Notes under the pieces: generated by a model | What the model was told of the DNA's origin: nothing | The model's database searches: none | The model's input: only the letters and a program-made list of their open reading frames with translations | Shown here: positions 41,847-49,262 of the stretch, one piece after another | Layout: each line of letters begins with the position of its first letter | Numbering within the stretch: the stretch's first letter is position 1 | Made by a program: the position numbers and the translations under genes | Origin: JACCYI01 sp963828075 | GTDB lineage: Bacteria; Actinomycetota; Thermoleophilia; Solirubrobacterales; Solirubrobacteraceae | Length of the DNA: 64,000 nucleotides | Direction of reading: 5' to 3' | Assembly: GCA_963828075.1 (NCBI GenBank) | Contig: CAWHDH010000021.1 | Span: 2,108,001 to 2,172,000 of the forward strand

Positions 41847-42663
41847 ACGCCCCCGGCTCGACGGTGAGGTGGCCGGGGTCGCACAGCTCGCCGTCGAGGT
41901 TGAGCTCGGCGCCGACGGTCAGGCCGAGGTCGACCTCGCGCCCCTCGTCGGTCACCACGCCGCGCTGCTCGGCGATGTGGCCGCGGCGCAACCCGAACGC
42001 GCGCCAGGCCAGCGCGACCCGCGACCCGGCCGGGACGACGGTCACGTGCAGGCGCCCGTCGTCGGGCTCGGCGGCGTCGACGCTCGAGCCACCGCCGAAG
42101 GCGCCCGACACCGACACGATGATCTGCCAGGCCTTCCCGGCGTACAGCGGCTCGCCGTCGACCCGGACGTCGCAGGCGACGGGGTGGGCCGTCGCGCCGG
42201 CCCGGACGGCGCCGATCAGGTAGGCGAGCGGGCCGAGGCGCGGCTTGTGGTCATGGGCGTGCCGGGCCGCCACGGGGGCGAGCCCGGCGCTGGCGACGTT
42301 GACGAACGGGCGCCCGTCGATCCGACCCAGCTCGAGGCGGCGGGTGTCCGTCCCGCGGGCAGCGAGCTCGATCGCCGCGTCGGCGTCGAGCGGCAGATCG
42401 TGTGCCCGCGCGAAGTCGTTGGCGGTGCCGGCCGGGATCACCGCGAGCGGCACGCCGAGGCGCCCGGCGAGCTCCGCGGCCCAGCCGACGGAGCCGTCCC
42501 CGCCGGCCACGACGATCCGCTCGGGGTCGCACCCGGGCGCCTCGTCGCGGTCCTGGATCGCGAACGGGTGGACCTCGCAGCCGTGGCGCTCGATCGCCTC
42601 GACCAGGTCGTCCGGCGCGAGCCCGCCCCCGGATCCGGGGTTGGCGATGAGGGCGAGCCGCAT
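41827..42663 (-). CDS. Diacylglycerol/lipid kinase family protein
   Basis: DAGK-catalytic-domain protein of 278 residues, related to DgkB/YegS lipid kinases that phosphorylate diacylglycerol or similar lipids at the membrane. Motifs are LIANPGSGGG (about 5-14), the nucleotide-binding VVAGGDGSVGWAAEL (GGDG near 69) and VIPAGTANDFARAHDLP (about 89-105). The ATG at 42663 gives the standard RLALIANP start. It lies 34 bp from the divergent epimerase gene. Confidence 0.9.
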   Translation of the reverse strand: MRLALIANPGSGGGLAPDDLVEAIERHGCEVHPFAIQDRDEAPGCDPERIVVAGGDGSVGWAAELAGRLGVPLAVIPAGTANDFARAHDLPLDADAAIELAARGTDTRRLELGRIDGRPFVNVASAGLAPVAARHAHDHKPRLGPLAYLIGAVRAGATAHPVACDVRVDGEPLYAGKAWQIIVSVSGAFGGGSSVDAAEPDDGRLHVTVVPAGSRVALAWRAFGLRRGHIAEQRGVVTDEGREVDLGLTVGAELNLDGELCDPGHLTVEPGAFSLVVG

Positions 42664-42697
42664 GGGGGCGCAGGCTAGACGGACTAGACTGCCGCGC

Positions 42698-43114
42698 GTG
42701 TTCGGACGCATCGACCACGTCGGCGTCGCCGTCGAGGACCTCGACGAGGCACTCGAGCTCTACACGACGGCCTACGGCATGGAGCTCGCGCATCGCGAGA
42801 CGGTCGCCGAGCAGGGCGTCGAGGCGGCGCTGCTCGACGTCGGCGAGAACCACGTCGAGCTGCTCGCGCCACTGGGTCCCGAGACGCCGGTGGGCAAGTT
42901 CCTCGCCAAGCGCGGCCCGGGCATCCACCACGTCGCCTACCAGACCGAGGACATCGAGTCGGCCCTGCGCACGCTGCGCGAGGCCGGCCTGCGGCTGATC
43001 GACGAGACCCCGCGCACGGGGATCCGCCGGTCGCGCGTCGCGTTCCTGCACCCGTCCGCCTCGGGCGGCGTCCTCACCGAGATCGTCCAACCCGCGGAGG
43101 TCCACGTCTCATGA
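42698..43114 (+). CDS. mce: Methylmalonyl-CoA epimerase
   Basis: VOC-fold metalloenzyme of 138 residues that interconverts (S)- and (R)-methylmalonyl-CoA in propionate metabolism. GRIDHVGVAVEDLDEALELY at the start supplies the first His ligand, VELLAP the Glu, GIHHVAYQTEDIE the second His and SGGVLTEIVQ the last Glu. Begins with GTG at 42698. The methylmalonyl-CoA mutase is not in the window. The stop overlaps the following small gene in ATGA. Confidence 0.94.
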   Translation: MFGRIDHVGVAVEDLDEALELYTTAYGMELAHRETVAEQGVEAALLDVGENHVELLAPLGPETPVGKFLAKRGPGIHHVAYQTEDIESALRTLREAGLRLIDETPRTGIRRSRVAFLHPSASGGVLTEIVQPAEVHVS

Positions 43115-43323
43115 AGCCCCGTCGCTCGTCCGTCGGCTTCCAGGGCGGCCAGGTGCTCTCCCTGCGCCTGAGCCAGGAGGCGCTCGACGACCTCCGCAAG
43201 ACCCTCCAGAACGGGGCCGAGGGCTGGCACGAGGTCGACGCGACCGACGGCGCCGTGCTGCTCGATCTCGCGCAGGTCGTCTATCTGCGCACGGAGTCCG
43301 ACGACCAGCGCGTCGGCTTCTGA
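43111..43323 (+). CDS. Conserved small protein of unknown function
   Basis: Protein of 70 residues, probably soluble, with alternating strands and one helix: FQGGQVLSLRLSQEALDDLR then GWHEVDATDGAVLLDLAQVV, ending DDQRVGF. No known domain recognised. It is sandwiched with overlaps between the epimerase and the PAP2 gene, so it is a real gene in a four-gene unit that ends with ychF. Confidence 0.7.
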   Translation: MKPRRSSVGFQGGQVLSLRLSQEALDDLRKTLQNGAEGWHEVDATDGAVLLDLAQVVYLRTESDDQRVGF

Positions 43324-43838
43324 GCGCGCCGCCCACCCACTCGATCCGGGTCGCCGCCAACGCGCTCGACCTCGCGATCTATACGCGCATCCGCTCCTTC
43401 GCCCGCACGCCGGAGACCGTGGCCTGGGTGCGGCGCTACTCGGCGCTCGGCGAGCACGGGGCGATCTGGATCGCCGGCGGGGCGCTCGCGGCCGTCGTCG
43501 ACCGCCGGCGCCGGGGGCGCTGGGGCCGCGCCGCCGCGACGGTGGCGTGCGCGTACGGCACGTCCAGCTCGATCAAGATGGCGATCGGCCGCAAGCGCCC
43601 GGCCGTTGAGGACCTGCCGCACCTGATGGCGACGCCGACCGGCCTGTCGTTCCCCTCGTCGCACGCGAGCTCCTCGTTCGCCGCGGCCCGCGCCTACTCG
43701 CGCCTGCTGCCCGCCGGGCCGCTCTACACCGCCGCGGTCGCGATGGCGCTGACGCGCCTGTACCTCGGCGTGCACTATCCGTCCGACATCGCCGCCGGCG
43801 CGGCGCTCGGCACGGTCATGGGGTCGCTCGGGCGATGA
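43320..43838 (+). CDS. PAP2 superfamily phosphatase
   Basis: Integral membrane phosphatase related to undecaprenyl-pyrophosphate and phosphatidic acid phosphatases, 172 residues from the proposed start. The tripartite signature is present: KMAIGRKRPAVED (KxxxxxxRP), LSFPSSHASSSFAAA (PSGH-type, PSSH) and LYLGVHYPSDIAAGAALG (SRxxxxxHxxxD-like). No ATG, GTG or TTG precedes the conserved N-terminal helix DLAIYTRIRSFARTP. The CTG at 43320 overlaps the preceding stop as CTGA and is proposed as start; a GTG at 43419 would drop about 33 residues. Confidence 0.85.
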   Translation: MSAPPTHSIRVAANALDLAIYTRIRSFARTPETVAWVRRYSALGEHGAIWIAGGALAAVVDRRRRGRWGRAAATVACAYGTSSSIKMAIGRKRPAVEDLPHLMATPTGLSFPSSHASSSFAAARAYSRLLPAGPLYTAAVAMALTRLYLGVHYPSDIAAGAALGTVMGSLGR

Positions 43839-44917
43839 TGAAGGTCGGCCTCGTCGGCATGCCCAACGCGGGCAAGTCGTCGCTCTTCAACGCGCTCAGC
43901 CAGGCCGGCGCCGAGGCGGCGAACTACCCGTTCACCACGATCGAGCCGAACATCGCGGTCGTGCCCGTCCGCGACGAGCGGCTCGAGCGGGTCGCCGCGA
44001 CGATCGCCTCGTCGGAGGTCGTGTGGGACACGATCGAGTTCCACGACATCGCCGGCCTCGTGGCCGGCGCGTCGCAGGGCGAGGGCCTCGGCAACAAGTT
44101 CCTGGCCAACATCCGCGAGTGCGACGCGCTGCTGCACGTCGTCCGCGCGCACCACGACGCCAACGTCATCCACCCCGAGGGGCGCGTCGACCCGCTCGCC
44201 GACATCGAGACGATCGAGACCGAGCTCGTCTACGCCGACCTCGAGCAGGCCGAGCGCCGGCACGCGAAGGTGGTGCGCGACGCCCGCGGGGGCGACAAGA
44301 CGGCCGTCGCCGAGGAGAAGTGGCTGCGCGCGGTCATCGAGGCGCTGCAATCCGGCCGCCCGGCGCGAACGGTCCCGCCGCCGGCCGACGCGCCCGACGT
44401 GATGCGCAACCTGTTCCCGCTGACCGGCAAGCCGGTGCTGTTCGTGGCCAACGTCGACGAGGGCGACGACTCCGTGCCCGGCGACATCGCCGCGCACGCG
44501 GCCGCCCAGGGCGCCGGGGTGGTCGCCGTGTCGTCGCGGATCGAGGCCGAGCTGTCAGAGCTCGACCCCGAGGAGGCGGCCGTCATGCGCGCGGAGCTCG
44601 GCGCCGCCGAGTCCGGGCTGCACCGCGTCGTCGAGGGCGCGTTCGGCCTGCTCGAGCTGATCGCGTTCTTCACCGCCGGCGAGGCGAAGCCCGCCCAGTG
44701 CTGGCATCTGCGCCGCGGCCTGAGCGCGTGGCACGCCGCCGGCCAGATCCACTCCGACATCCAGCGCGGCTTCGTCCGCGCCGAGGTGATCGCGTGGGAC
44801 GCGCTGGTCGAGGCCGGCGGCTACGCCGGGGCGCGCGACCGCGGGACGCTGCGCCTTGAGGGGCGCGACTACGCGATGGCCGACGGCGACGTCATCACCG
44901 TCAAGTTCACCCCCTGA
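43835..44917 (+). CDS. ychF: Redox-regulated ATPase YchF (OLA1 family)
   Basis: Obg-related P-loop ATPase associated with ribosomes and stress responses, 360 residues. Walker A is GMPNAGKSSLFNAL (about 8-21), switch region NYPFTTIEPN, Walker B DIAGLVAGASQGEGLGNKFL, and a specificity motif FVANVDEGDD in place of NKxD, consistent with ATP rather than GTP use. The C-terminal TGS domain holds CWHLRRGLSAWHAAGQIHSD. Two consecutive ATGs at 43835 and 43838 are both possible starts. The last 49 bp overlap the convergent ABC ATPase gene. Confidence 0.95.
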   Translation: MMKVGLVGMPNAGKSSLFNALSQAGAEAANYPFTTIEPNIAVVPVRDERLERVAATIASSEVVWDTIEFHDIAGLVAGASQGEGLGNKFLANIRECDALLHVVRAHHDANVIHPEGRVDPLADIETIETELVYADLEQAERRHAKVVRDARGGDKTAVAEEKWLRAVIEALQSGRPARTVPPPADAPDVMRNLFPLTGKPVLFVANVDEGDDSVPGDIAAHAAAQGAGVVAVSSRIEAELSELDPEEAAVMRAELGAAESGLHRVVEGAFGLLELIAFFTAGEAKPAQCWHLRRGLSAWHAAGQIHSDIQRGFVRAEVIAWDALVEAGGYAGARDRGTLRLEGRDYAMADGDVITVKFTP

Positions 44918-45663
44918 CGCTGGTCGCCCACGTACGCGCGCGTGCGCTCCTCGCGCGGACTCTGCAGCACGTCCGCCGGTGGCCCCTCCTCGACGATGCG
45001 GCCCTTGTCGATGAACACGACCCAGTCGGACACCTCCTGGGCGAACGGCAGCTCGTGCGTGACCAGCAGCATCGTCATCCCGTCCGCGGCGAGCTCGCGC
45101 ATCACCCGCAGCACCTCGCCCGTGGACTCCGGGTCCAGCGAGGACGTCGGCTCGTCGAACAGGAGCACCGACGGCTGCAGCGCCAGCGCGCGGGCGATCG
45201 CCACGCGCTGCTGCTCGCCGCCGGACATCTGCTCGGGGAACGCCGTCGCGCGGTGGCCGAGCCCGACGCGCTGGAGCAGGCGGACGGCGCGCTCGACCGC
45301 CTCGTCCTCCGGCGTCCCACGCGCCTTGACCTGGGCGAGGATCACGTTCTCGACCGCCGTCAGGTGGGGAAACAGGTTGAAGCGCTGGAACACCATCCCG
45401 ACCGTCTGGCGCAGGCGGGCGAGGCTCGGGCAGACCATGCGATCGCCCGCGAAGATCGGCTCGCCGGCGATCGTCATCTCCGCCCGGTCGGGCCGCTCGA
45501 GCAGGTTGACGCAGCGCAGCAGCGTCGTCTTGCCGCCGCCGCTCTGGCCGATGATGCTGATGATCCTGCTCTTGGGGACCTCCAGGCTCACGTCGTCGAG
45601 GACCAGGCGGCCGTCGAAGGACTTCGACAGGCCCGCGATGCGGATGACCGGAGCGTGGCTCAT
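44869..45663 (-). CDS. Amino-acid ABC transporter, ATP-binding subunit
   Basis: ATPase of 264 residues, GlnQ/HisP type. It has Walker A GQSGGGKTTLLR (about 36-47), Q-loop FQRFNLFPHL, signature MSGGEQQRVAIARAL, Walker B VLLFDEPTSSLD, switch VTHELPFAQEV. The extra C-terminal tail after GDQRQ runs into the 3' end of ychF. The ATG at 45663 overlaps the permease stop by 4 bases. Confidence 0.93.
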   Translation of the reverse strand: MSHAPVIRIAGLSKSFDGRLVLDDVSLEVPKSRIISIIGQSGGGKTTLLRCVNLLERPDRAEMTIAGEPIFAGDRMVCPSLARLRQTVGMVFQRFNLFPHLTAVENVILAQVKARGTPEDEAVERAVRLLQRVGLGHRATAFPEQMSGGEQQRVAIARALALQPSVLLFDEPTSSLDPESTGEVLRVMRELAADGMTMLLVTHELPFAQEVSDWVVFIDKGRIVEEGPPADVLQSPREERTRAYVGDQRQGVNLTVMTSPSAIA

Positions 45664-46388
45664 GCGGGGACTCCCTTCTCGAGCAGGGCGCGCGCCGCGC
45701 GCATCCGGCGCCGCCGCTGCGGCAGCAGCGGCGTGCCCGCCACCACCTGGCGTTCGAACCACAGCAGCCCCTGCGACAGCGGGTAGCAGAGCGCGAAGTA
45801 GATTCCGGCGATGACGACGTAGACCTCGAGCGCCCGGAACGTCTCGGACGCGATCAGCTGGCCCTGGGACATCAGCTCGGCCGCCGAGATGGTGACGAGC
45901 AGCGACGTCGACTTGAGCAGGTCGACGAGCATCGTGTTCGTGCCCGGGAGCGCCTGGCGCAGCGCCTGCGGGAACACGACGCTCGCGAACGTCGCGCGGC
46001 GGCTGAGGCCGAGCGCCTCCGCCGCCTCCTGCTGGCCGCCGTGCACGCCGCTGAGCGCCGAGCGGAAGATCTCCGACAGATACGCGGCGTAGAAGACGAT
46101 CAGGCTCAGCGTGCCCGCCTCAAAGACCCCGAGCCGGACGCCGACCGAGACCAGGCCGAAGTACGTCAGGAAGATGATCGCGAGCAGCGGGACGTTCTTG
46201 AAGACCTCCGTGTAGACCACCGCGGGCCAGCGCAGCACTCGCAGCGGGCTGAGGCGCATGAGCGCCAGGACGAGGCCCAGCACCGCGGCCCCCGTGAAGG
46301 AGGCCACGGTGAACTCCACCGTCTTGATCAGGGCGTCGGTCAGGTCGGGCACGAAGTCCGACCACGGGACGTTGAACAGGGCGAGCAT
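45660..46388 (-). CDS. Amino-acid ABC transporter, permease
   Basis: HisM/GlnP-type permease of 242 residues. TEVFKNVPLLAIIFL is the family signature, and the EAA loop is EAAEALGLSRRATFASVV with FPQALRQALPG. Single permease, so probably a homodimer. The ATG at 46388 overlaps the binding-protein stop by one base. Confidence 0.92.
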   Translation of the reverse strand: MLALFNVPWSDFVPDLTDALIKTVEFTVASFTGAAVLGLVLALMRLSPLRVLRWPAVVYTEVFKNVPLLAIIFLTYFGLVSVGVRLGVFEAGTLSLIVFYAAYLSEIFRSALSGVHGGQQEAAEALGLSRRATFASVVFPQALRQALPGTNTMLVDLLKSTSLLVTISAAELMSQGQLIASETFRALEVYVVIAGIYFALCYPLSQGLLWFERQVVAGTPLLPQRRRRMRAARALLEKGVPA

Positions 46389-47305
46389 CAGAGGCTCGGC
46401 GGCGCCCAGTCCTTCGGGCGGTCGACTCCCTGGCGCGCCTTGGCCATCGCCGGGTCGGGCTTGAGGAACTTCTCGGGATCCCCGCCCCACTTCTCGATCA
46501 TCCTGGCCAGGCTCCCGTCCGCGTACATCGCGCGGATCTCCTTCGACAGCGCCTGCTCGAGCTTCGGCGACTGCCTGGGGATGTAGAAGCTCGTCATGTA
46601 CGGCCGGAAGAACTCGTACGCGGGGTGCTCTTTGACCTCCGCGTCGGTCGGGGGTGTGAGGTACTGGGTGACGATCTTCTGGTCGGGACGCTGCTTCTGC
46701 TGGAAGGTGATGAGCAGCGGGTCCAGGAAGCCGACGTCGAGACGCCCCGAGCCGAGGTCGTCGAAGACGCCGTTCGCGTTCGGATAGGCGCCGAGCTTCG
46801 CGCCCGGCACGTCCTTGATCGACTTCACCCAGACGTAGCCGGTCACGGTCCCGAGCCGAAGCCCTTCCAGGTCCTTGACCGTCGAGTAGGTCTTGCCGGA
46901 GTGCACGCCCATCGCCGGCGGCGAGTAGTAGGGCGGATCGGTGAACAGGCCCTGCTTCTGGCGCTCCTCCGACCAGGCGACACCACCGATGGTGATGTCG
47001 ACGCGGCGCGACTGGACGCCGCCGAGCATCCCGTTGAAGTCGGTGAGCTGCGGCTGGATCTCGAGGCCGAGCTTCCTGGCCGCCGCCTCGAGTATCTCGG
47101 CGTCGAGGCCGACGACCTTGCCGCCCTTCATGGCCGTGTACGGCATGTAGGACTGCACCGCGACCTTCAGGACGCCGGGCTCGATGGTGTCGAGCTTCTG
47201 CCCGGAGCCCGCCGCGTTCGCGTCGCCGCCGCCGTCGTCGCCACCGCAGGCGCCGAGCGCCAGCGAGGCGATCACTGCGGCGAAGTACCTCTTCCTGGCC
47301 CTCAT
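46388..47305 (-). CDS. Amino-acid ABC transporter, substrate-binding lipoprotein
   Basis: SBP family 3 lipoprotein of 305 residues with lipobox ALGAC (Cys about 20) and an Asp/Gly-rich linker. Core landmarks are VLKVAVQSYMPYTAMKGGKV, VVGLDAEILEAAARKLG, DITIGGVAWSEERQKQG and LRLGTVTGYVWVKSI. GGAGGGAG sits 6 bases before the ATG at 47305; the GTG three bases earlier is less well placed. Its promoter must lie in the 59-bp gap shared with the divergent dadA-like gene. Confidence 0.92.
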   Translation of the reverse strand: MRARKRYFAAVIASLALGACGGDDGGGDANAAGSGQKLDTIEPGVLKVAVQSYMPYTAMKGGKVVGLDAEILEAAARKLGLEIQPQLTDFNGMLGGVQSRRVDITIGGVAWSEERQKQGLFTDPPYYSPPAMGVHSGKTYSTVKDLEGLRLGTVTGYVWVKSIKDVPGAKLGAYPNANGVFDDLGSGRLDVGFLDPLLITFQQKQRPDQKIVTQYLTPPTDAEVKEHPAYEFFRPYMTSFYIPRQSPKLEQALSKEIRAMYADGSLARMIEKWGGDPEKFLKPDPAMAKARQGVDRPKDWAPPSL

Positions 47306-47324
47306 CACGATCTCCCTCCAGTCT

Positions 47325-47355
47325 GATATATCTCTCTCGTACAGAAAGGTATATC
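47325..47355. promoter_or_regulatory. AT-rich dyad in the shared promoter of the importer and dadA-like gene
   Basis: GATATATC (47325-47332) and GTATATC (47349-47355) face each other across 16 bases in an AT-rich island that stands out sharply from the GC-rich surroundings. The gap serves two divergent transcripts, and a GntR/FCD regulator is encoded two genes away. An operator for that regulator plus the -10 elements of both promoters is the simplest reading. Confidence 0.45.
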
Positions 47356-47364
47356 CTTCGTCAA

Positions 47365-48576
47365 GTGAGCAACCCAGACGTCGCGGTCATCGGAGCCGGA
47401 GCCATCGGCGCAGCGGCGGCGCACGAGTTGACGCGGCGCGGCGCACGCGTCGTCGTGCTCGAGCGCAGCGAAGGCTTCGCCGGGTGCTCGTATGGCAATG
47501 CCGGCCTGATCTGCCCGAGCCACGCCGAGGCGCTCGCCAGCCCGGCGGCCATCCGCGACGGCCTCGGCTGGATGCTCAAGCGCGACAGCCCCTTTCACGT
47601 GCGCCCGCGCCCGGCGATCCTGCCCTGGCTCGCGCGCTTCGCACTGGCCTCGCTGCCCGTTCGCTCGGCGCGCGCGACGGCTTCGCTGCGCGAGCTGGCC
47701 CACGCGAGTCTCGCGCTCCACGCGCAGCTCGACGTGCCGACGTCATTCGAGCGCCGCGGCATCCTCAGCGTCTTCGCGAGCCGCGCGGCCTTCGAGCGTG
47801 CTCGGCTCGGGGGTGGACAGGCACTCGAACCCGACGACGCGCGCGCGTTCGAGCCTGCGCTCAACGGCGGGCTGGCCGGGGCCGTGTTCCACCCGGACGA
47901 GGCGCACTGCGATCCCGGGCGGTTCGTGACCGCCCTGCTCGAGGCGGCGCGCCGGGACGGCGCGGAGGTCCGCACCGGCGTGGAGATCCTCCGGATGCGC
48001 CGCGGCGACGGACGCATCACCGAGCTCGAGACGACCGCCGGGACGCTGCGCCCGGACGCCGTCGTCCTGGCCGCCGGGACGTGGTCGCGCGACCTCGCCC
48101 GCGAGGTCGGCGTCCGGCTGCCGCTCGAGGGCGCCAAGGGCTACCACCTCGAGCTCTCCGAGCAGCCGCTGGAGAGCCGGCTGCCGATCTACATGGAGGA
48201 GGCGAGGGTGATCGCCACCCCGCTCGACGGCCGCCTGCGGATCGCCGGCACGCTGGAGCTGTCGGGCCTCGACCTGCGGGTCGACCACGTCCGCGTCGGC
48301 GCGCTGCGCCGGGCGGCGGAGCGGACGCTGACGCTCCCCGCCGGAACGCGGACCATCCGCGTCTGGCGTGGGCTGCGCCCCTGCGCGCCGGACGGACTTC
48401 CGATCATCGGCCGCGCGAACGGGCTCGAGAACCTGTTTCTCGCCACGGGACATGCCATGCTCGGGATCACCCTGGCGCCGGTGACCGGCGCGATGGTGGC
48501 GGACCAGGTGACCGGCGTGCCTTCCCGATATGACCTCGAGCCCTTCGCGCCCGCGCGCTTCCGGGGGGCGCGCTGA
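47365..48576 (+). CDS. FAD-dependent D-amino-acid dehydrogenase (DadA-like)
   Basis: DAO-superfamily flavoenzyme of 403 residues that oxidises amines or D-amino acids at the membrane face. The FAD-binding motif VAVIGAGAIGAAAAHEL (about 6-22) is followed by GCSYGNAGLICPSH, the DadA-type flavin contact, and the C-terminal FAD motif RPCAPDGLPIIGRANGLENL with LATGHAMLG. Starts with GTG at 47365. Paired with the divergent importer and the downstream GntR gene, a role in amino-acid catabolism is likely. Substrate not determined; glycine or sarcosine-type amines are possible. Confidence 0.88.
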   Translation: MSNPDVAVIGAGAIGAAAAHELTRRGARVVVLERSEGFAGCSYGNAGLICPSHAEALASPAAIRDGLGWMLKRDSPFHVRPRPAILPWLARFALASLPVRSARATASLRELAHASLALHAQLDVPTSFERRGILSVFASRAAFERARLGGGQALEPDDARAFEPALNGGLAGAVFHPDEAHCDPGRFVTALLEAARRDGAEVRTGVEILRMRRGDGRITELETTAGTLRPDAVVLAAGTWSRDLAREVGVRLPLEGAKGYHLELSEQPLESRLPIYMEEARVIATPLDGRLRIAGTLELSGLDLRVDHVRVGALRRAAERTLTLPAGTRTIRVWRGLRPCAPDGLPIIGRANGLENLFLATGHAMLGITLAPVTGAMVADQVTGVPSRYDLEPFAPARFRGAR

Positions 48577-49262
48577 TGGCGCTGCCCCGCGAGTTCGAAC
48601 GGGATCCCGTCGACGCTGAGTTCACGTCGCTCGCCGACCACGCGTATCTGCGCCTGCGCGAGGAGATCATCCGGGTCGAGCTCCCGCCCGGGACGCTGCT
48701 GCGCGAGGACGACCTGATGCGGCGGGTCGACGCCGGGCGCACGCCGGTCCGCGAGGCGATCCAGCGCCTGCGCCACGACGGCTTCGTCACGATCCTGCCG
48801 CGCCGCGGAACGCTCGTCTCGGAGATCAACATCACCGACCTCGCCGCCATCTACGAGGTGCGCAAGCGGCTCGAGTCGTGGGCGTCGCGGCTCGCCGCCG
48901 AGCGCGCCGTCGACGCGGATCGTCACGCCGCCCAGGCCCTGCTCGACGAGCTCGTCGCGCTGACCCCCGGCGACGGCCACGAACCGCTGCTCGCGCTCGA
49001 TCGCCGCATCCATCGCTTCGTCTACCGCTGCTCGAAGAACCCGTTCCTGGCCGACACGCTCGACCTCTACCAGAACCTGTCGCTGCGGATCCTGCACGTC
49101 GCCATGAAACGCTTCCCGAGCCTCACCCCGCGCCTCGACGACGTCGTCCACGAGCAGCGCACGGTCCTCGAGGCGGTGATCCGCGGCGACGGCGACGCCG
49201 CCGAGCGCGGCGCCGTCGAGCACATCACGGCGTTCGAGCGGTCGATCCGCGAGGTGCTCTAG
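48576..49262 (+). CDS. GntR family regulator, FCD (FadR) subfamily
   Basis: Transcription factor of 228 residues. The winged HTH spans about 20-85 with REDDLMRRVDAGRTPVREA as the recognition region. The FCD ligand domain keeps the metal-binding pattern: Asp and His in LALDRRIHRFVY, His in DDVVHEQRTVLEAV and His in GAVEHITAFE. It probably senses an organic acid or amino acid made or imported by the neighbours. ATG overlaps the dadA-like stop by one base. The stop shares CTAG with the GH2 gene. Confidence 0.93.
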   Translation: MALPREFERDPVDAEFTSLADHAYLRLREEIIRVELPPGTLLREDDLMRRVDAGRTPVREAIQRLRHDGFVTILPRRGTLVSEINITDLAAIYEVRKRLESWASRLAAERAVDADRHAAQALLDELVALTPGDGHEPLLALDRRIHRFVYRCSKNPFLADTLDLYQNLSLRILHVAMKRFPSLTPRLDDVVHEQRTVLEAVIRGDGDAAERGAVEHITAFERSIREVL

